55,520 nucleotides of DNA from an uncultured Hyphomonadaceae bacterium (GCA_938084575.1 CALKFG010000008.1:1-55520), one strand, 5' to 3'. Shown: positions 24,824-33,934, counted from the stretch's first letter. The notes: generated from the sequence alone by a model not told the origin. Made by a program: numbers and translations.

Positions 24824-25780
24824 TCAGTACCGGTTGAGCGTGCCATCTCTATAGGCCGCGATGCAATCGCTTGCATCCTTGCTGTGGTGGCTGTCGCTGG
24901 TGATGGCGGCGTCCTGCCGTGCCGAGCCAGAAAAGCGGCTGTCGTCGCAGACACCATCATTGGCCCATCGGCCTGAATCATCTCCGAAATCTAGGGAAAG
25001 TGAGACTTGGCCGCTGATAAAGGCCTGCCGGCAATCTGTGGCGTCCCGCAGAACATGCTCCCGCATGTAAGAGGAGTTGTCGCCTTCTTCGGAGAACCTT
25101 GCATCGTCACACTCCCCGTCATTAGAGAAGGTGCCGCTATCATCTCCCAAGGGCGGTGTCCCCTTGTTGGCTTTGTTCGGAGGAGCTGCGGCGACGGGCA
25201 TAGACAGTTGGCCATTGTTCCAGGCCGTCCGGCAATCGCTTGCATCCTTGCTGTGGTGGCTGTCGCTGGTGATGGCGGCGTCCTGCCGTGCCGGGCCAGA
25301 AAAGCGGCTGTCGTCGCAGACACCATCATTGGCCCATCGGCCTGAATCATCGCCGAAATCCGGCAGGGCCGATGTGCTCAGAACGATCTGGCCGGTGTTC
25401 CAGGCTTGTCGACAATCGGTCGCATCAGCCTGCAGGTCGGCGTCAACCAGTGTAGAGGCCATTCCCGGCCCTTCAAAGCGGGGGTCATCACACTCGCCAT
25501 CCTTGACCCAGCTACCGGTGTCATCCCCAAAATCGGGAAGATCTGAATGTTGTAGGGCAATCTGGCCATCATTGAAGGCCGCCTGACAATCGGTGGCGTC
25601 CGCCTTGCGATCGGACTCCACAAGGGTAGACGCCATGCCGGGGCCCGAAAAGCGTGGGTCGTCGCATTCGCCGTCACGAGCCCATGTGCTGCTGTCATTT
25701 CCAAAGTCTGGGGAAGCATGCATGCTTGCGGGAAAGATAGTGAAGGTCAGCACAGTCAGTAACCCAATAAAATGTTTCAT
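24824..25780 (-). CDS. Secreted protein of five Cys/Asp-rich repeats
   Basis: 318 residues from ATG 25780 (AAGGGA RBS) with a signal peptide ending near MHA (residue 22). The mature protein is five tandem units of about 50-60 residues, each with the pattern DFGDDxGxWxxDGECDDxRF followed by a DATDC element and a short tail ending in G-Q/T. The two cysteines and many aspartates per unit suggest disulfide-stabilised, calcium-binding modules (inference). Units three and five are almost identical at DNA level, marking a recent internal duplication. It lies upstream of selA on the same strand with 109 bp between; the family is unknown. Confidence 0.85.
   Translation of the reverse strand: MKHFIGLLTVLTFTIFPASMHASPDFGNDSSTWARDGECDDPRFSGPGMASTLVESDRKADATDCQAAFNDGQIALQHSDLPDFGDDTGSWVKDGECDDPRFEGPGMASTLVDADLQADATDCRQAWNTGQIVLSTSALPDFGDDSGRWANDGVCDDSRFSGPARQDAAITSDSHHSKDASDCRTAWNNGQLSMPVAAAPPNKANKGTPPLGDDSGTFSNDGECDDARFSEEGDNSSYMREHVLRDATDCRQAFISGQVSLSLDFGDDSGRWANDGVCDDSRFSGSARQDAAITSDSHHSKDASDCIAAYRDGTLNRY
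24863..24981 (-). repeat. 119-bp direct repeat, copy A, within the repeat protein gene
   Basis: It matches 25232-25350 at 118 of 119 positions, 369 bp apart, which is an exact multiple of three. Homologous exchange between copies would remove or add 123 codons without a frameshift. Confidence 0.9.
25232..25350 (-). repeat. 119-bp direct repeat, copy B, within the repeat protein gene
   Basis: Partner of 24863-24981, with a single mismatch (GGGCC here, GAGCC there). Confidence 0.9.
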
Positions 25781-26036
25781 GATTTCCCTTTCGCTGCTGG
25801 GAACTTAACACGGTGGCTGTTCTGACACAAACAACCAGCCGATGGCGCGCGTGCCCCTGGCTCAGACGCCGCACCTGGCGAAACGAACATTGCCCGTCAC
25901 AACCGTCCGGTTGGAAAAAGGGCGCTACGCTTGTGTCCAGACAAGCAAGGTCATAGCCTTTTCCATCGGGGCGGGAATCTGCTTCTGAGAGTCCTTGGCC
26001 AAATTGTCTCGCCGGTCATTTGAGAGGTCCAAAGTC

Positions 26037-27224
26037 ATGCCGCTATCAAACCCTGACCTGAAGGGTCCTTTAACGGACGTTCGTGTCCTGGATTTCTCGC
26101 GGGTCGTTGCAGGGCCCTATGCCACGCGACTGCTCTCCGATCTGGGTGCTGATGTGTTGAAAGTGGAACCGCCCGAAGGGGACCTCACCCGCTTGCTGGG
26201 CCTGCAGGGGGACGGTGAGAGCGGCTATTACCTGCAACAGAATATCGGGAAACGAAATATCTGCATTGATTTAAAGGTGGACGGTGCCCGTGAGCTCATC
26301 CTGAAATTGGCTGCCAAAGCCGATATGGTGGTCGAAAACTTTCGTCCTGGCATTATGGACAAGTTCGGGGTTGGCTGGAAAGACCTCAGCGCGGTCAATG
26401 GCAAGCTTGTGATGCTGTCGATTTCCGGGTTCGGCCAGAATGGTCCCGAACGTGGACGTGCGGCTTATGCCCCTATCATCCATGCTGAAGCGGGGGTGAT
26501 TGCCCGGCAGGCGGAAATGTCCGGTGGACCGGCAATGGATTTGCAAGTCTCCATTGCGGACACTTACAGCTCCCTTCACGGGGTGATTGGCCTGCTTGCG
26601 GCCCTGCGGGTCGCCGAGCAGACGGGGATTGGTCAGCACATTGATGTGGCCATGATTGATGCGCTCCATTCGGCAGATGATTATGCCCACTGGGCGCTGG
26701 ACGAGGCCTGGCCGAAGCCCCCGGAGAACCTTGTTTGGGACGCGCCAGAGGACTCTCGGATCTTGATTTCAGGTGACTTGAAATGGCTGTGGCATTTGCT
26801 GTCCACGCATGAAAATGTGGTTGCCCCGGTCTCAGAGGGGGCCGATTTAAAGACCAAAATTGCGGCCCGCGGACAGGCGGTCGCTGACTGGGTCAAAACG
26901 CGGGCGAGCTTTGACGCTTTGACGGACAGGCTGGACGAGCTGAACCTCGCCTGGGGGCGCCTGAGGGCATTTGGCGCGGACTCATTTGAGCAAACAAGCG
27001 TCGTCGCCAATGGTGTAATCGTCGACATTGAGGATAGCACAGGAGCGTCGCGGCGAACCGTTCAATCACCTTATCGCTTTTCGCGCTCTCAGAGCGGGAT
27101 TTCTCCCGGGGCGAGGGCCCCGCGGCGTGGGGGTCATAATTTTGAAGCCCTGGAAGACTGGCTTGGGGAGAGTCATGAGGCCGTCGCTGCCTACAGAGCT
27201 GCCGGCATCTTGTGCGCAGAGTAA
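26037..27224 (+). CDS. CaiB/BaiF family CoA-transferase
   Basis: 395 residues from ATG 26037 (GAGAGG 9 nt upstream; a TTG at 25995 is less likely). Family III CoA-transferase features are clear: VLDFSRVVAGPYATRLLSDL with GADVLKVEPPEGD at the N-terminus, VENFRPGIMDKFG in the middle (the aspartate region that forms the acyl-CoA anhydride lies just beyond), and LSISGFGQNGPERGRAAYAP. It moves CoA between carboxylic acids or acts as a racemase in side branches. It is divergent from the five-repeat protein and convergent with a class III aminotransferase. The substrate is unknown. Confidence 0.9.
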   Translation: MPLSNPDLKGPLTDVRVLDFSRVVAGPYATRLLSDLGADVLKVEPPEGDLTRLLGLQGDGESGYYLQQNIGKRNICIDLKVDGARELILKLAAKADMVVENFRPGIMDKFGVGWKDLSAVNGKLVMLSISGFGQNGPERGRAAYAPIIHAEAGVIARQAEMSGGPAMDLQVSIADTYSSLHGVIGLLAALRVAEQTGIGQHIDVAMIDALHSADDYAHWALDEAWPKPPENLVWDAPEDSRILISGDLKWLWHLLSTHENVVAPVSEGADLKTKIAARGQAVADWVKTRASFDALTDRLDELNLAWGRLRAFGADSFEQTSVVANGVIVDIEDSTGASRRTVQSPYRFSRSQSGISPGARAPRRGGHNFEALEDWLGESHEAVAAYRAAGILCAE

Positions 27225-27275
27225 CCCTGGCTGGCGACGGCTGACTTTCCTGAACCAAGCCTGCGCGTTGAGGGC

Positions 27276-28550
27276 CTATGTCGGTGCCGATGCCAACCTT
27301 GCCCTCAGGGCGGGGTGAGGCTCCAGCTGGTCGATCCTCGTCGCCAGGCCTTCGAACGCTTTTTCTGCGGCTCTGATCACCCGATTTATGTCGCTGCGAG
27401 TCAGCGCGTCGCACAGGAACATATTGTGCCAGGGGTGCACGTAAACACCCTGTTCAAGCATGTCTGACGACCAGGCAAAGCCGAGTCGATGGTCGGGATC
27501 CCCGTCAAACAGAAAAAGCGGCATCTGGACCGGGCCCGTCTGCCGGAAGGAAAACCCAGCCGTGTCTGCGGCCCGGGCTAAGCCCTCCCGCAACTGTGTG
27601 CCCAATGCACATATGTGCTCCAGATAAGAGCTGTTGCGGAGAATTTGGAGGGTCGCGATAGCGGCTGCCATGGGCACGGCTGAGAACCAGAAAGACCCCG
27701 TGACATAGATGGATCCAGCCGCCTTGCGGGCTTTCTCGGCGCCGAGAAGGGCGGAAAGGGGATGCCCATTCGCAATGCTCTTTCCCCAGGTGCTGAGATC
27801 GGGTCGAACCCCGATCAATTCCCAGCTGCAGTCCCGCGCCAGACGGAAGCCAGCCCTGACATCATCGACAATTAGCAGGGCCCCGGTCTGATCACAGACC
27901 CGCCGGGCATGGCGGGCATAGTGGACATCTGGCAGCGCCTGGTCGGTAAAGGCGTCATGTTTGAACGGCGTCGCGAAAATAGCAGCGAGATCGTCTCCGG
28001 CATCGGCGACGGCAGCGGCCAGACTTTCAGCATTATTGTACTCATATTTCCGTATAAAGGCGCGGTCCTCTTCGATCACACCGGCGGGTGCCGGCGTGCA
28101 CCAGGGGGCAGCACCATGATAGGCGCCGTCTGCCACCAGGATGATCCGTTTCCCGGTCTGCGCCCGCGCGACCGTCTTGGCCATTGTTGTGGCGTCTGTG
28201 CCATTCTTGCAGAAAATCGCCCAGTCTGCATGGCTGACCATATCGACCATCAGTTCCGCAAGCTCGACCATGACCGCCGTTGGCCCGGTTAGTGTGTCGC
28301 CCTTGCGAAGCTGGTCGATGGCTGCATCGTCTATCCGGGGATCGGCATAACCGAGAAGGTTCGGCCCATAGGCGCACATCAGGTCGAGATATTTATTGCC
28401 ATCCGCATCCCAGATATGGGCACCCTGACCGCGGGAGAAAAACTGCGGATAGGTTTCAGGCAGCAAGGCGGTCGCCTGATGTCCGTACATGCCATTTGGA
28501 AGCACGCTCTTTGCCCGGTGGCGCAATGCCAGATCCCTGGTCCGTTTCAT
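27276..28550 (-). CDS. Class III aminotransferase (glutamate-1-semialdehyde aminomutase-like)
   Basis: 424-residue fold-type I PLP enzyme. The Schiff-base lysine is K257 in LSTWGKSIANGHP; the cofactor aspartate lies in LLIVDDVRAGFRL; substrate and PLP segments include FCKNGTDATTMAKTVARA and DGAYHGAAPWCTP. Relatives transfer amino groups between omega-amino acids and keto acids or act as mutases. It starts at ATG 28550 with AGGAG upstream. It lies 72 bp after the alpha-hydroxyacid oxidase gene on the same strand, a likely operon in which the oxidase would make a 2-keto acid (inference). Confidence 0.9.
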   Translation of the reverse strand: MKRTRDLALRHRAKSVLPNGMYGHQATALLPETYPQFFSRGQGAHIWDADGNKYLDLMCAYGPNLLGYADPRIDDAAIDQLRKGDTLTGPTAVMVELAELMVDMVSHADWAIFCKNGTDATTMAKTVARAQTGKRIILVADGAYHGAAPWCTPAPAGVIEEDRAFIRKYEYNNAESLAAAVADAGDDLAAIFATPFKHDAFTDQALPDVHYARHARRVCDQTGALLIVDDVRAGFRLARDCSWELIGVRPDLSTWGKSIANGHPLSALLGAEKARKAAGSIYVTGSFWFSAVPMAAAIATLQILRNSSYLEHICALGTQLREGLARAADTAGFSFRQTGPVQMPLFLFDGDPDHRLGFAWSSDMLEQGVYVHPWHNMFLCDALTRSDINRVIRAAEKAFEGLATRIDQLEPHPALRARLASAPT

Positions 28551-28622
28551 ATCCCCAGCTCCTCTATGTTCCCGGGCACTTGCCTGAAAGCCTCGCCGCG
28601 AGGGTTGCAGGCCTGTTTTCCA

Positions 28623-29780
28623 TTATCTCCACCGCAAATTCCCGCGTGACAGCTCACTGAGTTTGGTGACGCCCATAAGCTTCATGTCCCGCTCGATTTC
28701 AGTTCGCATATTCAGCAGGGCCCGCTCTACGCCCTGCTGGCCGGCCGCCGCGAGGGCGAAGAGATAGAGCCGCCCGCCGGAAACGGCCTTGGCGCCGACG
28801 GACAAGGCTTTGAGGATATGAGTGCCCCTTTGGATGCCGCCTTCGCAAATGACATCCACCTGATCGCCAACGGCATCGCAGATCTCCGCAAGCTGGTCGA
28901 ACGGCGCCCGCGCTCCGTCCAGTTGTCGCCCCCCATGATTGGAAACCATGATGCCCGTGCACCCGATATCGACGGCCTTTTTTGCGTCTTCAACACTCAT
29001 AATGCCTTTCAGGGCAAATTCCCCGCCCCATTGAGCGCACAGCTTTTCTGCGTCCTTCCAGGTCATTGACTGGTCCAGCATAGTGGAAAAGTAATCCCCG
29101 ACGGATGCGGGTAAATTGGTGCCGGTGCGGACATGTCCGGACAGGTGCGGCATGTCGAATTTCTCCCCGGTCAGAAAATTCCAAGCCCAGCCCGGATGGG
29201 CCGCAAAACTCAGGAGAGAGGATGGGGTCAGGCGTGGCGGCGTCGTAAACCCAGTGCGCAGGTCGCGCTCGCGATTTCCGCCCGTGATCGTGTCGACGGT
29301 GAGGGCCATGACGTTGAACGCCGCGGCCCGGGCGCGTTCCATAAGCGCGTCGTTCAGACCGCGATCCTTGTGGAAATAGAACTGGAACAGCTTGGGACCG
29401 GGCGCGAGGTCTGCAATCTCCTCGACCGTTACCGTTGCCAGGGACGAGACGCCAAACATGGTACCGAATTTGCTTGCGGCCCGCGCTACGGCGCGTTCAC
29501 CCTGATGATGGAAAAGCCGTTGCAGGGCCGTTGGCGCGCAATATAGAGGCATGTCCAGCTTTTGCCCCATAACCTCAACCGACATGTCAACAGTTTCAAC
29601 GCCCCGCAGGACATTTGGGACGAGGTCGACACTGTCATAAGCGGTCGTGTTTCTTCGATAGGTCACTTCATCATCAGCACCACCATCGATGTAGTGGAAG
29701 ATTGGTCCCGGCAGGCGCTTTTTGGCGAGCCGGCGGAAATCCCCAAAATTGTGACAATCCCGCAATCGCATCGTTTTCAT
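28623..29780 (-). CDS. FMN-dependent alpha-hydroxyacid oxidase/dehydrogenase (LldD-like)
   Basis: 385-residue TIM-barrel flavoenzyme. FHYIDGGADDE at the N-terminus, ALTVDT in the middle, the active-site stretch IMVSNHGGRQLDG (catalytic His and substrate Arg), and ICEGGIQRGTHILKALSVGA near the FMN phosphate site are all present. It oxidises 2-hydroxy acids such as lactate, mandelate or glycolate to keto acids. The substrate is not predictable. It starts at ATG 29780 and is upstream of the aminotransferase gene on the same strand. Confidence 0.92.
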   Translation of the reverse strand: MKTMRLRDCHNFGDFRRLAKKRLPGPIFHYIDGGADDEVTYRRNTTAYDSVDLVPNVLRGVETVDMSVEVMGQKLDMPLYCAPTALQRLFHHQGERAVARAASKFGTMFGVSSLATVTVEEIADLAPGPKLFQFYFHKDRGLNDALMERARAAAFNVMALTVDTITGGNRERDLRTGFTTPPRLTPSSLLSFAAHPGWAWNFLTGEKFDMPHLSGHVRTGTNLPASVGDYFSTMLDQSMTWKDAEKLCAQWGGEFALKGIMSVEDAKKAVDIGCTGIMVSNHGGRQLDGARAPFDQLAEICDAVGDQVDVICEGGIQRGTHILKALSVGAKAVSGGRLYLFALAAAGQQGVERALLNMRTEIERDMKLMGVTKLSELSRGNLRWR

Positions 29781-30238
29781 TTCCTGATTTTGCCACCGGT
29801 CGTCCTCCTTGGTAGCGGCTCAAGCCTGATTATCCAGCGGTTTCACGACAATCTGGCCGGGTGACTGGAAGAGCTCCGGTTCGATCGCCCGAGAATCCGG
29901 CTGATCAGGAGCGGAAGAATAAGGGTGACACCTGGCAAAGCCGGCCGGGTTTCCGGTGGGTCATTGTGACTCAGGCGCACGGGGCAAGGTGGCTCATCTG
30001 GCGGGCTGGCAAGTTTTTTCGCAAACCTGTCGAACGCCTGTTCAGCCTGGCGAACCCGTTTTCCAATTCATCCTCTAAGTTTGGTTATTTTGACGTCGCG
30101 GCGGGCGTCATTCCCCGATATCGATCCAGTGTGGTCGATGATATTGGTCGCCCGAGCCTGTCCCCGCGCCCGAAGGCAGCCGGTCAATCGCAGCGGCGAT
30201 GATTGGCGCGGGGTCAGGTCAGGTCTAGAGACACTAGT
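29781..30238. other. Intergenic region between divergent genes
   Basis: No supported gene, repeat or strong hairpin. It presumably holds the promoters of the oxidase operon (minus) and of the YaiI family gene (plus). Confidence 0.4.
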
Positions 30239-30688
30239 GTGGTCATAAAGATATATATCGATGCAGATGCCTGCCCCGTGAAAGACGAGACCTATAAGGT
30301 TGCAGTCCGTCACGGTGTTGAGGTGGTGGTTGTTTCCAACAGCTTCATACGTGTGCCGCCCTCACCGCGCATCAAGCTCGTCATCGTCGATGCGGGTCCG
30401 GATGTCGCAGATGACTATATTGCCGAACGGGCCTGTTCACAGAGCGTGGTGATCACCGCTGATATTCTGCTGGCGGAGCGATGTCTGAAAACTAAGGCGA
30501 CCGTCCTGTCGCCGACCGGGTCTCTGTTCAGCGAAGACACAATTGGATCCGCTGTGGCCACGCGGGCCTTGCTTGATCAGTTAAGAGGATCGGGAGCATG
30601 GACTGGGGGCGCAGCGCCCTTCAGCGCCAAAGACCGATCGAACTTTCTGCAAACCCTGCATGAGTCTGTCGTCCGCCTGAAGCCGTGA
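30239..30688 (+). CDS. UPF0178 (YaiI/YqxD) family protein
   Basis: About 149 residues from GTG 30239, which starts VVIKIYIDADACPVKDE as in the family; an in-frame TTG at 30203 is less likely. Conserved family segments are IYIDADACPVK, VSNSFIRVP, VDAGPDVADDYI and TADILLAERCL, and RGSGAWTGGAAPFSAKDR near the end. The fold is PIN-like and an RNase-type role is discussed for it, but the function is unproven. It stands alone; the RNA copy 2 element lies downstream on the opposite strand. Confidence 0.92.
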   Translation: MVIKIYIDADACPVKDETYKVAVRHGVEVVVVSNSFIRVPPSPRIKLVIVDAGPDVADDYIAERACSQSVVITADILLAERCLKTKATVLSPTGSLFSEDTIGSAVATRALLDQLRGSGAWTGGAAPFSAKDRSNFLQTLHESVVRLKP

Positions 30689-30721
30689 AACGGCCTGTGC
30701 CTATCCAGTCGATTTGAGAAC

Positions 30722-30802
30722 AGGAAAAGAGCAGGCGGTGCCCGGGGAACACTTGAGGTTTATGTGGGAGGAGAGAGAAAGTGTCTGTCGCATCCGCCTG
30801 CC
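30722..30802 (-). ncRNA. Predicted small RNA, copy 2 of a two-copy stem-loop family
   Basis: On the minus strand GCAGGCGG (30801-30794), a bulged A and TGC (30792-30790) pair with GCA (30741-30739) and CCGCCTGC (30738-30731). TCTTTT follows. The inner pair U-A (30792/30739) replaces the C-G of copy 1, a compensatory change that supports an RNA structure. The loop holds CTCTCTCCTCCCAC, a perfect anti-Shine-Dalgarno stretch. The expected length is about 78 nt. It lies downstream of the outer membrane protein gene on the same strand, in the 305-bp gap 30689-30993 that otherwise holds no gene. Confidence 0.62.
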
Positions 30803-30812
30803 CCGGTTATTA

Positions 30813-30828
30813 TTCAAGATCCGTGCCA
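30813..30828 (-). promoter_or_regulatory. Sigma-54-like -24/-12 promoter motif of RNA copy 2
   Basis: On the minus strand it reads CTGGCACG-GATC-TTGAA, the same degenerate sigma-54 pattern as at 15391-15406. The -12 base is 13 nt from the first stem base in both copies. Confidence 0.5.
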
Positions 30829-30993
30829 GACCAGCTCAGCCGGGGTTTCGGCCATACAGTCCTGGTGCCGGCCATATTCCTGTCTCACGGATCGGCGCCA
30901 TCAGACGGCGCTCAAGGTTCCCGTCCTCACTCCTGGCAATCACCCTTGGTGACGCCAGGAGCGCTGGCGTGGCTCTGATGCCGGTCGAGCCGG

Positions 30994-31617
30994 TTAGAAA
31001 CGGTAAATCAGGGAGCTGGAAATCATGCCATATTCATTATCGCGGGTCGACCGACCGGGTTGATCGGTGATCTCATCGAACGAACTGTCATTTACATAAG
31101 CGAGTTCTAATCTGACGCCAATTCTCGGAGTGAAAAAGTGCTCGACACCAGAGCCGCTCGAAATCAGCATGCCATTAGCGGTTATCTCTGGAGTGGTGAG
31201 ATATTCCGGCGCGCTGGTCTGAGACACGCCGCCACCAAACCGGATGAACAGGGCAGAATTATTCTTGCCGTAGGGCAGCCGTGCGACCCCTGAAATGGTT
31301 GCCCAAAGGTCAATCTCGTCATCCGAATCAATCAGCAGAATTCCCCCGCCATTGACAACAGCTTCGCCCCTGGCGGCTTCTGCCTCGATGCGGACATACC
31401 GGTTCAGGTTGTACCCATAGCGTGCATTGAGCAGGGCCGCTTTTCCGAAGCTGGCGCCGACGCCGATCTCATGCCGCGGCGCGGTTTTCTCGTCATCAGA
31501 CTGGGCCTGGGCGCCAAAGGCCGCAAAGGCGAGAAGAGCCGCCGACAAAGTCGCGACATATGTGTTTATATTTGCCAAGGGGGGACTTCCTTTTCGGGCG
31601 ATTTTAAGAGTTGCCAT
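30994..31617 (-). CDS. Outer membrane beta-barrel protein (OmpA-like small porin fold)
   Basis: About 207 residues from ATG 31617. The signal peptide ends at GAQAQ, followed by eight predicted amphipathic strands (for example EIGVGASFGKAALLNARYGY, SALFIRFGGGVSQ, RIGVRLELAYV) and a C-terminal phenylalanine (SLIYRF), the usual BAM recognition residue. An 8-stranded barrel of the OMP_b-brl type is likely. A TTG at 31575 has a better-placed AAAGGAAG but would give a signal peptide without positive charge, so the start is uncertain. The RNA copy 2 gene lies 190 bp downstream on the same strand. Confidence 0.8.
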   Translation of the reverse strand: MATLKIARKGSPPLANINTYVATLSAALLAFAAFGAQAQSDDEKTAPRHEIGVGASFGKAALLNARYGYNLNRYVRIEAEAARGEAVVNGGGILLIDSDDEIDLWATISGVARLPYGKNNSALFIRFGGGVSQTSAPEYLTTPEITANGMLISSGSGVEHFFTPRIGVRLELAYVNDSSFDEITDQPGRSTRDNEYGMISSSLIYRF

Positions 31618-31867
31618 CACCACGCAACTGACCGGGTGAATATAGCCCCGTGTTCGGCATGATTTACTTGTGCGGCAACGCCGTCTGTGGATCTCGGGCG
31701 TGCGGCCAACGGGGCGTCGTTAAATCCATTTCGGACCAGCTTTGCATGACACCGTGCCTTAAAAGGGTTGCTCAAAGTCAGCTTCTATTATCTGCTGATG
31801 AACGGTCGGGCTTGCATATGTTGCATGCAGGCCAGCACCATAGGGATCGGGGCAAGGAGAAGACCAC

Positions 31868-32776
31868 ATGCAGGATTTCAGCGGAAAACTGGCGGTCATT
31901 ACGGGGGGTGGAACCGGGATTGGCCGCGCGCTTGCCCAGCAATTGGCGGCAGAGGGCTGCAGCGTTGCCATGTGTGACATCTCCGAGGCGGACATGAAGG
32001 AAAGTTGTGGGCTGGCGATGCAGGGTGCCCCACAGGGCGTTCAGGTGACGGGCTTTCTTGCCGATGTGGCTATGGAGGCGCAGATCGAAGCCTTTCGGGA
32101 TGACACGCTTGCCCGGCATCAGACAAACCACATTCACCTGCTTTTCAACAATGCAGGCATTGGCGGCGGTGGCAGCTTCATAAACGCACCCCGGAATGTC
32201 TGGGAACGGACCTTCGGCGTATGCTGGTATGGCGTCTATTACAGTTCGCGGGCCTTCCTGCCGGCTTTGATGCGGGCGGAGGAGGGGCATCTGGTCAATG
32301 TCAGCTCGGTGAATGGCTTCTGGGCCAGCCTCGGGCCCGACACGGCGCACACGGCCTATTCGGCTGCCAAATTCGCCGTCAAGGGCTTCACCGAGGCCCT
32401 GGTCAACGATTTCCGTCTCAACGCGCCGCATCTTAAGGCGAGTGTCGTGATGCCTGGCCATATCGGTACGAATATCGCGCTCAACACCATGCGGGAATTC
32501 GGTGACCTTTTAAGTCAGGATGTGCCCGGATCTGACGCCGAGGGTCAGGGTGATGCTACGGCAATGGGCGAATCCTTCCGCGACAATGGTCTTGATCCGG
32601 CTGTGGCCGCACAAATCATCCTGCAGGGTGTTCGGGATGAACGCTGGCGCATACTGGTGGGGCTGGACGCCCAGGGGCTGGATCAAGCCGTTCGCCAGGC
32701 GCCGGAAGAGGCATATGAGCGCGACTTCATGGACGCCCGGGTTGCGCCAATCATGCCGCAACTCATCTCTGAGTGA
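31868..32776 (+). CDS. Short-chain dehydrogenase/reductase (SDR) family protein
   Basis: 302 residues, classical SDR. The cofactor motif is TGGGTGIG (residues 13-20), followed by NNAGIGGGG, the catalytic serine region VNVSSVNGFWA, and YSAAKFAVKG (catalytic Tyr and Lys). It starts at ATG 31868 with AAGGAG. It oxidises or reduces an alcohol/ketone pair with NAD(P). It is followed 43 bp later by a cupin gene on the same strand, and the two may be co-transcribed. Confidence 0.92.
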   Translation: MQDFSGKLAVITGGGTGIGRALAQQLAAEGCSVAMCDISEADMKESCGLAMQGAPQGVQVTGFLADVAMEAQIEAFRDDTLARHQTNHIHLLFNNAGIGGGGSFINAPRNVWERTFGVCWYGVYYSSRAFLPALMRAEEGHLVNVSSVNGFWASLGPDTAHTAYSAAKFAVKGFTEALVNDFRLNAPHLKASVVMPGHIGTNIALNTMREFGDLLSQDVPGSDAEGQGDATAMGESFRDNGLDPAVAAQIILQGVRDERWRILVGLDAQGLDQAVRQAPEEAYERDFMDARVAPIMPQLISE

Positions 32777-32819
32777 CGGGGCGTTTCAGATCGACAGGAC
32801 AGGTTTGTCAGGGGAGCGC

Positions 32820-33188
32820 ATGCCGGATCTGCAGAAAGTGAATCTGGCCGAGGCCTTTGCCAGCTTTGCCGACACGTGGTCTCCGCGGGTGGGCGGCGAT
32901 ATCAATGATTTCCAGATCAAGCTGGTGAAGCTTGAAGGGGAATTCATATGGCACCTGCATGAGAAGGAAGACGAATTGTTCCTGGTTGTCTCGGGACGAT
33001 TGCTCATGAAGCTCCGAGATCAGGACATCCTTCTCGACCCGGGCGAATATATCATTGTTCCCAAAGGTGTTGAGCACTGCCCGGTTGCGCTGCCGTCTTG
33101 TAATGTCATTCTTCTGGAGCCGCGTGCGACACTTAACACTGGGAACATCCGGAATGACAGGACCGTTTCAACGCTGAAGCCGGTATGA
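32820..33188 (+). CDS. Cupin domain-containing protein
   Basis: 122 residues from ATG 32820 (GGGGAG 3 nt upstream). It is a single small beta-barrel: WHLHEKEDELFLVVSGRLL gives the two histidines and glutamate of cupin motif 1, and PGEYIIVPKGVEHCPVA gives motif 2 with its histidine. It could bind a metal ion and act as an isomerase, oxygenase or sensor; nothing more specific is visible. It follows the SDR gene and precedes the DUF952 gene on the same strand. Confidence 0.88.
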   Translation: MPDLQKVNLAEAFASFADTWSPRVGGDINDFQIKLVKLEGEFIWHLHEKEDELFLVVSGRLLMKLRDQDILLDPGEYIIVPKGVEHCPVALPSCNVILLEPRATLNTGNIRNDRTVSTLKPV

Positions 33189-33299
33189 CATGCCGCCCGT
33201 TTGCCGCAAAGGCAACCTCGGCCTGGTCTCCCGGAACTTGGTGTTCTTTTTGGTTTTGTCCTAAGCGTTGTGTCTGTTCAGCCTGACCGGAGCGAGCCA

Positions 33300-33674
33300 A
33301 TGGACATGACCGATGCTTATAAGATTTTGACGGTGGCCGAGTGGCAGGCCGCCCGTGAGCTGGGAACGGTTTGCACGGGTCTTGACCGCGCGGATGGGTA
33401 TGTCCATCTGTCGTCGTCTCGCCAGCTTGCCGGAACCCTGCAGCGCTACTTTCCGACGGATGACAGGCTTGTGATATTACAGGTCGATGTGGCGGCACTT
33501 GGCGACCGACTTGTCTGGGAGACCCCAATCCCGGAAAATGGTCGGCCAGGAATGTTCCCGCATTTCTATGGCGATCTTTTAATTCAGCATGTCGCCAAGG
33601 TCTGGCAGATTGAACGCGGTGCTTTTCTGCTGCCGCTCGATGTCTTGGATCAGACAGAACGAACAGACGCCTAA
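33300..33674 (+). CDS. DUF952 family protein
   Basis: 124 residues from ATG 33300 (GGAGCGAG upstream); ATG 33306 is an alternative. The family hallmarks are YKILTVAEWQAARELG, LDRADGYVHLSS and FPHFYGDL. DUF952 proteins resemble ADP-ribosyltransferase-like folds, but the function is not established. It is small, cytoplasmic and lies at the end of a possible SDR-cupin-DUF952 unit. The 260 bp after it (33675-33934) hold only a small GGATCC-based dyad and probably the promoter of the next gene. Confidence 0.85.
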   Translation: MDMTDAYKILTVAEWQAARELGTVCTGLDRADGYVHLSSSRQLAGTLQRYFPTDDRLVILQVDVAALGDRLVWETPIPENGRPGMFPHFYGDLLIQHVAKVWQIERGAFLLPLDVLDQTERTDA

Positions 33675-33934
33675 TTCGGGATCCATCCATGTTACGGCCT
33701 GTGGCCCGGATCCGAAAGCCCAGCTTGTGCCACGGCTATGCCGGTCCACGGAGCGCAGTATATCAAAGGCGGCGCGGGGTGCTGAGGCCGGTGCTCTGTG
33801 CGATCGGCGCGCTGAGTCCTGTCCAGTCAAATCTCTCTCTTCGATGAAAGGTCCTTTCGGCTGCGTCGTGGTGCAAACAAAATCTTTTATTGTTAAGCTA
33901 TTCGGGGTAATGCTTATCCAATGGGAGGACGCGG

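Noticed and set aside
24824-25780. CRISPR-like or tandem DNA array
   Set aside because: The repeats are coding, unequal in length, in frame, and follow a signal peptide; no spacer pattern.
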